From Pseudomonadota bacterium (GTDB lineage Bacteria > Myxococcota_A > Polyangia > Haliangiales > Haliangiaceae), in the NCBI GenBank assembly GCA_023428295.1, contig JAEYYV010000196.1, positions 1-19,010 of the forward strand: DNA of 19,010 bases, in the 5' to 3' direction. The translations under genes and the position numbers were made by a program. The first letter of the stretch is position 1. Each line of letters opens with the position of its first letter. The notes beneath the pieces were generated by a model, which worked only from the letters and a program-made list of their open reading frames with translations, searched no databases and had not been told where the DNA came from. Below are positions 6,351-14,782 of this stretch, piece after piece.

Positions 6351-7675
6351 GCTGGACACCGAACAGCTGGAAGCAGAAGACAGCGCACCAACAGGCCACG
6401 TATCCGGACTCCGACGCGCTCGCGCGTGTCGTCGCCGAGATGGGCCGCCTCCCGCCGCTCGTCACGTCGTGGGAAGTCGAGCAGCTGCGTGGCGACCTCG
6501 CGCGCGCCACGCGTGGCGATGCCTTCGTGCTGCAAGGCGGCGACTGCGCCGAGTCCTTCGACGACTGCCGGTCCGAGCCGATCGCCGCGAAGCTGAAGAT
6601 CCTGCTCCAGATGTCGCTCGTGCTCGTCCACGGCACGCGCAAGCCGGTCATCCGTATCGGACGCATCGCGGGCCAATACGCCAAGCCGCGCTCCGCCGAC
6701 AACGAGACGCGCGGCGGCGTCACGCTCCCCGCGTACCGCGGCGACATCATCAACCGCGACGGCTTCACCGCCGAAGAGCGCGTGCCCGATCCGATCCTCA
6801 TGCTGCGCGCCTACGAGCGCGCGGGCCTGACGCTCAACTTCATCCGCGCGCTGACCGACGGCGGCTTCGCCGATCTGCACCACCCCGAGTACTGGGACGT
6901 CTCGTTCGCCCAAGGCGCCGCGCGCGAGCAATACGAGCGCATCGTCACCGCGATCCGCGAGTCCCTCGACTTCGTCTCCGCGATCACCGGCGTCGAGTCC
7001 GAGGTGCTCCGCCGCGTCGACGTCTACACCTCGCACGAGGCCCTCGCGCTCCCCTACGAGCAGGCCCAGACACGCCAGGTCCCGCGGCGCTCCGGTTGGT
7101 ACAACCTGTCGACGCACTTCCCGTGGATCGGCATGCGCACCGCGCAGCTCGACGGCGCCCACGTGGAGTTCTTCCGCGGCATCCGCAACCCGATCGGCAT
7201 CAAGGTCGGCCCGGCGATGACCATCGATTGGCTCCTCGGCCTCCTCGATATCCTCGATCCCACCAACGAGCCGGGCCGCATCACGCTCATCCACCGCATG
7301 GGAGCCGCCAACGTCGGCGCGAAGCTCCCGCCGCTCATCGAAGCGCTGCGCTCCGCCAACCGCCAGGTGCTGTGGGTCTGCGATCCGATGCACGGCAACA
7401 CCGAGACCACGCCGCAAGGCATCAAGACGCGCCGCTTCGACAACATCGTCAACGAGCTCGAGCAGTCCTTCGCGCTTCACACGCAGCTCGGCTCGCGGCT
7501 CGGGGGCGTACACGTCGAGCTCACGGGTGAGGACGTGACCGAGTGCGTGGGCGGTGCGCGCGGCTTGACCGAGCTCGATCTCGAGCGCGCGTACAAGTCA
7601 CGCGTGGATCCGCGGCTCAACTACGAGCAGGCGCTCGAGATGGCGATGCGGATCGCGAACCATCTACGCCGCTAG
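6347..7675 (+). CDS. aroF: 3-deoxy-D-arabino-heptulosonate 7-phosphate synthase, class II
   Basis: 442 aa from the ATG at 6347, which overlaps the nucleotidase stop as ATGA. The frame is open back to 4637, but that upstream part is low-complexity Arg/Ala shadow sequence. The enzyme condenses phosphoenolpyruvate and erythrose 4-phosphate, the first step of the shikimate pathway, in the cytoplasm. Family motifs are clear: LQGGDCAESF (C67), RIGRIAGQYAKPRS (R106), NPIGIKVGP (K286), DPMHGNTE (H349), HVELTGE (E391) and YKSRVDPRLNYEQAL (D421). C67, H349, E391 and D421 sit exactly 20 residues before the metal ligands I recall for the Mycobacterium tuberculosis enzyme (C87, H369, E411, D441), so the metal site is complete. 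A cytoplasmic biosynthetic enzyme coupled to two lipoprotein genes is an odd operon. The symbol is generic; class II enzymes are also called aroG or aroH. Confidence 0.95.
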   Translation: MSWTPNSWKQKTAHQQATYPDSDALARVVAEMGRLPPLVTSWEVEQLRGDLARATRGDAFVLQGGDCAESFDDCRSEPIAAKLKILLQMSLVLVHGTRKPVIRIGRIAGQYAKPRSADNETRGGVTLPAYRGDIINRDGFTAEERVPDPILMLRAYERAGLTLNFIRALTDGGFADLHHPEYWDVSFAQGAAREQYERIVTAIRESLDFVSAITGVESEVLRRVDVYTSHEALALPYEQAQTRQVPRRSGWYNLSTHFPWIGMRTAQLDGAHVEFFRGIRNPIGIKVGPAMTIDWLLGLLDILDPTNEPGRITLIHRMGAANVGAKLPPLIEALRSANRQVLWVCDPMHGNTETTPQGIKTRRFDNIVNELEQSFALHTQLGSRLGGVHVELTGEDVTECVGGARGLTELDLERAYKSRVDPRLNYEQALEMAMRIANHLRR

Positions 7676-8562
7676 AACGAGCCGCTCAGCGCGAAGCCCA
7701 CCTGATCCGGCGCGAGCACCGGCGCGAACGCCGTACCGTCGGAGATCTGCTCTTTACCGGGCGCCGTGAAATACAGGATCGCTCCCGCCGCCACCGCGCC
7801 GAGACCGACAACGAAGAGGCCCGTGCCGAGATAGCGCAGCCGCTTTTGCGCCGCGTCGTACTCTTCCTTGGTGGCCATCGGGTCTTCGTAGTTGTCCTTC
7901 TCGATCTTGCCGTAGATGCCCACGCCGATCAGCGTCGCCACGCCTGCGGCGCCGAGGATGATGGCGCCTTTGCGGCGACCCGAGCCACGGTCGACGTACT
8001 CGGCGACCGCGTTCTCGTCGAGCTCGATCGTGAGCGCTTTGGACTCGGCGACAGCGAGGGACAGTGTCTGGATGACCTTCTTCTTGCCCGTCGCGCGCGA
8101 GACGATCTCGTGGGTGCCCGCGTCGACTTCGACGCGACCGTAGTCGGTGGGCTCGACCTTCTTGCCGTCGATGCGGATGTCGGCGTCGGGCACGCCCGCG
8201 ACGGTGATCGAGAGGATGGACACCTTCGACGCGTTCTGCGCCGTGTGCTCTTTGGCGGCGTTCTCGTAGTCAGTGAGCTTGTTCTCGAACGCAGCGGCTT
8301 GGGCCTTGCGGAACCAGTAGAGCGAGGAGGCGTACTTCTCGAGCTTCTCGTAGCAGAGGCCGAGGTTCAGCATCGTGCCGGTCGCCGTGACGTCGAGCTT
8401 GATCGCTTCTTCGAACAGCTCGCAGGCCTTTCGCGGATCCTCGGCCGTCAGCGCCTTGCGCCCTTCGGCGAACAGGCGGTCGGCCTTCTCTTGCGGCGTC
8501 TCGGCGGTCGCGACTGAGAGCGAGGCGCACACGAGCAGGATCGCTCCCCGGGTCCGTAGCAT
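7672..8562 (-). CDS. TPR/PEGA envelope protein with two TM segments (copy 2)
   Basis: 296 aa. Signal peptide 1-20 (VATA cleavage), TPR-like helices 24-95 (FAEGRKAL, ACELFEEAI, LNLGLCYEKL), a PEGA-type beta domain about 117-182 (VPDADIRIDGKKV, then VDAGTHEI), and two membrane helices at about 199-217 and 245-265 joined by a charged loop. The tail ends GFALSGSF. The PEGA and TPR parts should face the periplasm. Its architecture matches the upstream neighbour, so the two are probable paralogues. It lies 30 bp after that gene and is likely in the same transcript as the Ser/Thr kinase. Such proteins are common beside kinases in Myxococcota; a sensory or scaffold role is inference. Its stop overlaps the DAHP synthase stop. 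Confidence 0.88.
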   Translation of the reverse strand: MLRTRGAILLVCASLSVATAETPQEKADRLFAEGRKALTAEDPRKACELFEEAIKLDVTATGTMLNLGLCYEKLEKYASSLYWFRKAQAAAFENKLTDYENAAKEHTAQNASKVSILSITVAGVPDADIRIDGKKVEPTDYGRVEVDAGTHEIVSRATGKKKVIQTLSLAVAESKALTIELDENAVAEYVDRGSGRRKGAIILGAAGVATLIGVGIYGKIEKDNYEDPMATKEEYDAAQKRLRYLGTGLFVVGLGAVAAGAILYFTAPGKEQISDGTAFAPVLAPDQVGFALSGSF

Positions 8563-8592
8563 GGTGCGATCATACCTCGACGCGCGGGCTGA

Positions 8593-9543
8593 TCAGAAGC
8601 GGCCGACCGCGGTGATGCCCGCACCATCCGGTGTGGCGTGGGGCAACAGGGTCACGCGAGGTTGCGTGGACTCCGTGCTGCTCTTGCGCCCCGTGTACCA
8701 GAGGACAGCGCCGACAACGATCGCGCCCGCGCCCGCGAGACCGACGACCGTGCCGACGTTGCCGAGGGACAGCGCGTTCTTGCGCTTGGTGTAGTCGTCG
8801 GGGGAATCGCAGGTGTTGGCGTTGTCGTCGCACGTGGTGACATCCGCGTAGCGGCTGCGTGCGACCAGACCGACCACGATGCCCGTCGCACCGGCGAGCG
8901 CGCCCGCACCGCCGACGATGACGCCGATCGTGCGGCGCTTGCTGCGGACGGTGACCGACTTCTCGAGGTTGGGGATCGCGACGTTGTGGTGCTCGCCTTC
9001 CGCGATCGCGAACGTGGTCTCGTAGGGAAGGTAGCCCGGCGCGCTGACGACGATCACGTGGGAGCCGGGATCGACCGCGAGCTTCGCGAGCTTGTCGAGC
9101 GCGTACGCTTTGCGATCGATGACGATCGTCGTGTCTGGCAGCATCGGCGGCACGAACTCGATCGTCACGTGCGGAATGCGCGGCTGGAGATCCTCGATGT
9201 GCGTGACCGCGGCTCTTCTGCTGGCGGCCGCTGCCTCGTCGGGACCCTTCGCGAGCGTCTCGGACGCGATGTCACGCGCGAGCGTGAACTTCTCGAGCGC
9301 GGACGCGAGTCGTCCGAGCTTCTTGTCGCACAGCGCGACGTTGAGCAGCGTCCCGAGCGCGTGCGGGTTCAACTCGTAGGACTCCGCGAACTTCACGCAC
9401 GCGCCGTTGAGGTCGATGTCGCGCAGCGCTTGGGCTTCGCGAAACAGCGCATCGGCACGCGCGACGTTGTCGTCGCTGGGCTTGTCCTGCGCGAACGCAG
9501 ACGCCGGCGCGAGAAGCGCGATCGAGAGACACAGGGCACGCAT
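8593..9543 (-). CDS. TPR/PEGA envelope protein with two TM segments (copy 1)
   Basis: 316 aa from the ATG at 9543. The frame is open to 9588, but the longer form overlaps the kinase and would bury the signal peptide; the chosen start gives a clean one (1-18, ASAFA cleavage). Then come TPR-like helices 25-95 (ADALFREAQAL, ACVKFAESYELNP, LLNVALCDKKLG), a PEGA-like domain about 125-192 (TTIVIDRKAY, VDPGSHVIVVSAPGY), and membrane helices about 205-227 and 262-283. The loop between them carries two cysteines (C238, C245) and acidic residues. The tail ends GITAVGRF. Only 2 bp separate its start from the kinase stop, so the two are almost certainly cotranscribed and translationally coupled. Substrate or partner status relative to the kinase is inference. 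Confidence 0.88.
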   Translation of the reverse strand: MRALCLSIALLAPASAFAQDKPSDDNVARADALFREAQALRDIDLNGACVKFAESYELNPHALGTLLNVALCDKKLGRLASALEKFTLARDIASETLAKGPDEAAAASRRAAVTHIEDLQPRIPHVTIEFVPPMLPDTTIVIDRKAYALDKLAKLAVDPGSHVIVVSAPGYLPYETTFAIAEGEHHNVAIPNLEKSVTVRSKRRTIGVIVGGAGALAGATGIVVGLVARSRYADVTTCDDNANTCDSPDDYTKRKNALSLGNVGTVVGLAGAGAIVVGAVLWYTGRKSSTESTQPRVTLLPHATPDGAGITAVGRF

Positions 9544-9545
9544 GG

Positions 9546-11246
9546 CTATCTCGGGGTGCAGCCGCGAGGATTCTCGAACGGATCGCACGCCGGCGCCTCT
9601 TTTGGCGCAGGCTCTTTGGGCGTTTCTTTGGGAGCTTCTTTCGTCTCCTTGGTGCCGGTCTTCGCGGTAATCTTGGTGCCGGTCTTCGTTCCCGTGGTCT
9701 TGGCAGCGGGCTTGCCGACGGTCTTCAAGACGTCGACCTTGTCGGTGTTGGGCTTCGCGTCGCTCGTCGCAGCCTTCGTGTCCCCCGTCGCGGGTGTCGT
9801 GTCCCCCGTCGACGGCGTCGTGTCGCCCGTCGGCGACGTCGCGTCGGTTGTCGCGGGCGTCTCGCCGATGTTCTCGCCGACGGCCTTCTCGCCCGCTGTC
9901 GTGCCCAGCGTTTCTCGGGTCGGCTTCGCCTCGGTTGATGGCGGCGGTGCAGGGACGCTCGGCAACGTCGGGGTCGGCTCGACGACCCGCTCGCTACTCG
10001 CGGGCTCGTTCGTGCGGAGGCCGAGCGCGACGCCCACGCCAACACCGACGAGCGCGAGCAGCGACACCGCGACGACGAGGCCCTTCTTCGACGAGCGCTT
10101 CTGCGTCGGGCCCCACTCGCTCAGCGCGCGCGCGGGAGCAGACCGCTCGTGAGGCGCCTGCATCGGAACACCACTGGCGACCGGCAGCGGCGTCGAGAAT
10201 CGATTCTGCACGGGCACGTTGCCGTCGGTCGTCCACGGCTGCGCCTGGATCGGCTGGCTCTTCGGATCGCGGATGTGGTTCGGAACGCTGCGCTGTCCGG
10301 TCTGCGTTTCCCAGATGCCGCCGTCGCTGCGGCGAAGCATGCGCTGCATGCGCTCGACGAGCAGCGAGCCTTGATGAGGGTCGTGACAGAACGGAACGAG
10401 ATCGCGCGCGAGATCCGCCATCGACGCGTAGCGCTGCTCCGGTGACTTCGCGAGGCAACGCAGGACGACCTGCTGTAGATCGGGCGGCGCGTTGCGCATC
10501 GGCTGCGGCGGATCCACCGCGACCTTCACGCACATCTCGGAGAAGCTCTCCGCTTCGAACGGCTTTCGCCCTTCGATCAGCTCGTACATCACCGAGCCGA
10601 GCGACCAGATGTCCGTGCGCGCATCGACGAGACGCGCCGAGCGCATCTGCTCGGGCGACATGTACGCGGGCGTTCCGAGCAGCGACTGCGTCTGCGTCAG
10701 ATGCATGTCGGTGCCCATCGGCGCCTTGGAGATGCCGAAGTCGAGCACCTTGATCAGCGCGGTGCCGTCGGGACGCCACGTGACGAACAGGTTCGCCGGC
10801 TTGATGTCGCGATGAACGATGTTGATCGAGTGCGCCTCGGACAGCGCCTCGCAGGTCTGCAACATCAGCTCGGCGGCCCACGGTACAGGGACGCAACCGC
10901 GCTCCTCGATGAGAGCCCCGAGGTCGATCCCCTCGAGGAACTCCATCACCATGTACGGCGTGCCGCTCTCGAGCGAGCCGACGTCGGACACGCGCGCGAC
11001 GTACTCGCTCTTCAGCTTCACCGCTGCTTGCGCTTCGCGCATGAAGCGCTCGACCGCGTCGGGATCGAGCAGCACGTCGGGCCGCAACATCTTGATCGCG
11101 ACGCGCTCGTTCAACTGCAGGTGCGTGCACTCCGCGACCACACCCATGCCGCCCTGACCGAGGATCGACTCGACCTTGTACTTCCCCAGGAAAACCTGGC
11201 CGATGCGGACCGCCGAGTCCGCTGCTGGTCGAGGCGTTTGACCCAC
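9546..11246 (-). CDS. Transmembrane Hanks-type Ser/Thr protein kinase
   Basis: 566 aa with a GTG start. Kinase domain about 22-287: P-loop GQGGMG (30-35), K52 in AIK, E71 of helix C, HRDIKPAN (D147, N152), DFG (169-171) and SPE (197-199). All catalytic positions are intact, and the HRD arginine suggests control by activation-loop phosphorylation. A Ser/Pro/Gln-rich juxtamembrane segment (300-385) leads to one membrane helix (about 389-410). The outer tail (411-566) is Pro/Thr-rich, then Lys/Thr/Glu-rich with GDTTP repeats (472-489), and ends in a short segment with two cysteines (C554, C563); no known sensor domain is visible. The cytoplasmic kinase and extracytoplasmic low-complexity tail follow the PknB-like plan. 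It is followed immediately by two PEGA genes and preceded 137 bp upstream by pyruvate kinase. The ribosome site is weak. Confidence 0.94.
   Translation of the reverse strand: MGQTPRPAADSAVRIGQVFLGKYKVESILGQGGMGVVAECTHLQLNERVAIKMLRPDVLLDPDAVERFMREAQAAVKLKSEYVARVSDVGSLESGTPYMVMEFLEGIDLGALIEERGCVPVPWAAELMLQTCEALSEAHSINIVHRDIKPANLFVTWRPDGTALIKVLDFGISKAPMGTDMHLTQTQSLLGTPAYMSPEQMRSARLVDARTDIWSLGSVMYELIEGRKPFEAESFSEMCVKVAVDPPQPMRNAPPDLQQVVLRCLAKSPEQRYASMADLARDLVPFCHDPHQGSLLVERMQRMLRRSDGGIWETQTGQRSVPNHIRDPKSQPIQAQPWTTDGNVPVQNRFSTPLPVASGVPMQAPHERSAPARALSEWGPTQKRSSKKGLVVAVSLLALVGVGVGVALGLRTNEPASSERVVEPTPTLPSVPAPPPSTEAKPTRETLGTTAGEKAVGENIGETPATTDATSPTGDTTPSTGDTTPATGDTKAATSDAKPNTDKVDVLKTVGKPAAKTTGTKTGTKITAKTGTKETKEAPKETPKEPAPKEAPACDPFENPRGCTPR
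9778..9840. repeat. Three tandem 21-bp repeats in the kinase tail
   Basis: Three head-to-tail 21-bp copies (9778-9798, 9799-9819, 9820-9840) share GTGTCnCCCGTCG and end in GTC, with a few changes each. They encode the 7-residue GDTTPxT repeat in the extracytoplasmic tail of the kinase. Copy change would stay in frame. Confidence 0.7.
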
Positions 11247-11383
11247 CGCCGAAAAGGGTAGCTTGGTCCAACCTCGGTCTCAACCTCTCGCAACGTGTAG
11301 GATTTCACGCACCGAGACAGTGCGGCCTTACGCTGCACCCGATCGGGTAGACATCGGCCCGGCGACCGCGCTGGCCGCGGCCG
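11247..11383. other. Gap between pyruvate kinase and the Ser/Thr kinase
   Basis: 137 bp on the leftward transcript path. It holds the perfect palindrome GGCCGCGGCC (11373-11382) directly after the pyruvate kinase stop, which has no loop and no T-tract. I see no convincing terminator, promoter or small gene. Whether the kinase has its own promoter here is open. Confidence 0.4.
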
Positions 11384-12799
<1,416 letters not shown>

Positions 12800-12899
12800 T
12801 TCGTCGCGCAGTTAACCACGAATCAGGAACGTCGCCGAAGTCGTCGGCATGCGGAATACCTTGCCGATGATCAGACCGAAAGGTTATGACCCCGCCCCG
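12800..12899. promoter_or_regulatory. Divergent promoter region, pyk / nucleotidase operon
   Basis: 100 bp between two divergent starts. Rightward, TTGCCG (12861-12866) and TATGAC (12885-12890) are 18 bp apart and resemble -35 and -10 elements; this -10 would place transcription start almost at the ATG at 12900. A short inverted repeat (GCCGA at 12834-12838, TCGGC at 12844-12848) lies nearer the middle and could be an operator. No leftward promoter is clear. Confidence 0.35.
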
Positions 12900-14771
12900 A
12901 TGAACCGATCGGTGGTCCTCGGGTTTGCGCTCGCGATGGGTGCGTGCACCGTCCAGCAAGAGCAGCCCAACCTCGTGGGGCAGGACATCCGCCTGACGTT
13001 CGTGCACACGTCGGACATTCACTCGCGGTTGTTCCCATACAACATGATCCCGAACTCGTTCGACGAGCAGGACGGGCTTCAGGTCGCACCCTTTGGGGGC
13101 GTCGCGCGCATCGCCACGATCGCCAAGCGCATCCGCGCGAGCACCAATCGCTCGCTGTGGCTCGACTCGGGTGACTGCTTCCAGGGTGCGCCGGTGTTCA
13201 ACCTGTTCAAGGGGGAAGCCGAGATTCGCGCCCTGTCGCTCGCCGGCATGGACGCCGCGGCGGTCGGGAACCACGAGTTCGATCTCGGCGCGAAGAACCT
13301 GTTCGACAAGATCGACAACTGGGCGTCGTACCCACTGCTCGCCGCGAACTACCTCTGGGATGACCCGCCTCCCGGCGCGGTGAACTCGGATGGTCGCTCG
13401 CTGCGCAATGTCGTTCCGCCGTTCGTCATGTTCGACGTGAAGGGCCTGAAGGTCAGCGTGATCGGCATGGGCAACACGTCCACGATCTCGTCGATCTATG
13501 AAGGCGGCAACTCGCTCGGCTTCCGCCCGCTCGATGACGAGCAGGCGCTGTCGTCGTGGGTTCGCATCTTGCGCCCGGTCTCGGACGTGATCGTGGTGGT
13601 GAGCCACCTCGGTCTCGACGAGGACGAGAACCTGACGGCCTCGCAGGTCAACGATCCCAACCAGGCGTTCTCCAGTGACGTGCTGTCCGGTGTGGATCTC
13701 ATCCTCGGCGGCCACCTTCACATCGTCACGGATCCGCCCAAGCTGATCCCCAACGACGACAAGGGCCACAACACGATCCTCGTGCACTCCGGTGCGTTCG
13801 CGAAGTTCGTCGGGCGCCTCGATGTGGTCGTGCGTGTCGGGACCAACAACGCGGATCCCGAGAACCGCAGCCGCATCACGTCGTTCAACTTCGACAACAT
13901 CCCCGTCGACAGCAAGATGTGCAGCGGCGTCCCGTGCGTCCCCGAGGATCCGGCCATCGCGAACATGATGTGGCCGTACTCCGTGAAGATTAACCAGGAG
14001 ATCGATCTCAACGGCGTGTTCGCGTACGTAAACGCAGGCGGCGAGAAGGTGATGCGCGCAGATCAGTCGGGCGGCGATAGCCAGCTCGGCAACATGGTCG
14101 CGCGCTCGATGCAGCTCACGCAGGGCGTCGAGGCCGAGTTCGCCGTCACCAACTCGCTCGGTATTCGCGCGGACTTCGAGTCGGGGCCGCTCAACATCGA
14201 GCAGATGTTCAACGTGTTCCCGTTCGAGAACTCGATCACGGTCATGTACCTGTCGGGTCTCGAGGTGCAGGAGATGTTCGACTTCGTGGCGCGCCGCTCG
14301 GCGAGCCGTGGTTGCCGCACGCAAGCGCAGGTCTCGGGCGTCGCGTTCGACATGGTCTGCCAAGGCGATTGCCCGAACTCCATCGACGAGCAGGGCAACA
14401 CCGTGCGCGCGTGCGCCAAGAACATCGCGGTCGGCGACAACTGCCGTGACACGCCGGACGGCCCCATCAACTTCACGCGGTGTCCGCGCCTCGTTCCGGA
14501 GAGCCTCTATCGCGTCGCCGTGAACGACTACATCGCGAACGGTGGCTCGGGCTTCCAGGTGCTGAAGCGCAACACCTCCAAGCAGGACACGGGCATCTCG
14601 CTGCGCGATGCGCTGCGCGTGTTCCTGCGCACCACGAACCCGTGCAAGCCGACGGACATGGACACCACGGTCAATCCGCCGGTCGCCATCGTCGAGAAGT
14701 ACGGCGCCATCTCGTGCCTTGACGCGGACATCGAAGCGCACGATGGCCGCATTCGCCCGGTGTTCGAGTGA
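12900..14771 (+). CDS. Cysteine-rich 5'-nucleotidase-like metallophosphoesterase lipoprotein
   Basis: 623 aa from the ATG at 12900. The frame is open from 12849, but this start gives a short leader with lipobox LAMGAC (Cys16). The N-terminal calcineurin-like domain keeps the two-metal motifs: TSDIHSR (D39, H41), DSGDCFQG (D92), GNHEFD (N124, H125), SHLG (H236) and GGHLHIV (H272, H274). The C-terminal 5'-nucleotidase domain has TNSLGIR (417-423), FPFENSI (440-446) and NDYIANGGSGF (542-552). It differs from the first nucleotidase by NSLG in place of NGGG at the substrate loop and by a cysteine-rich insertion about 470-530 (C472, C487, C491, C505, C515, C528), which suggests disulfides and an extracytoplasmic site. 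It probably hydrolyses nucleotides or related phosphoesters; the substrate is unknown. It leads the operon with an OB-fold lipoprotein and an outer-membrane barrel. Confidence 0.9.
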   Translation: MNRSVVLGFALAMGACTVQQEQPNLVGQDIRLTFVHTSDIHSRLFPYNMIPNSFDEQDGLQVAPFGGVARIATIAKRIRASTNRSLWLDSGDCFQGAPVFNLFKGEAEIRALSLAGMDAAAVGNHEFDLGAKNLFDKIDNWASYPLLAANYLWDDPPPGAVNSDGRSLRNVVPPFVMFDVKGLKVSVIGMGNTSTISSIYEGGNSLGFRPLDDEQALSSWVRILRPVSDVIVVVSHLGLDEDENLTASQVNDPNQAFSSDVLSGVDLILGGHLHIVTDPPKLIPNDDKGHNTILVHSGAFAKFVGRLDVVVRVGTNNADPENRSRITSFNFDNIPVDSKMCSGVPCVPEDPAIANMMWPYSVKINQEIDLNGVFAYVNAGGEKVMRADQSGGDSQLGNMVARSMQLTQGVEAEFAVTNSLGIRADFESGPLNIEQMFNVFPFENSITVMYLSGLEVQEMFDFVARRSASRGCRTQAQVSGVAFDMVCQGDCPNSIDEQGNTVRACAKNIAVGDNCRDTPDGPINFTRCPRLVPESLYRVAVNDYIANGGSGFQVLKRNTSKQDTGISLRDALRVFLRTTNPCKPTDMDTTVNPPVAIVEKYGAISCLDADIEAHDGRIRPVFE

Positions 14772-14782
14772 TGGGGGCCGCC

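Noticed and set aside
9544..9588. Longer start for the first PEGA gene
   Set aside because: It would overlap the kinase by over 40 bp and place 15 charged residues before a clean signal peptide.
11373..11382. GGCCGCGGCC palindrome after pyruvate kinase as a terminator
   Set aside because: It has no loop and no T-tract, and short GC palindromes are expected by chance in this base composition.
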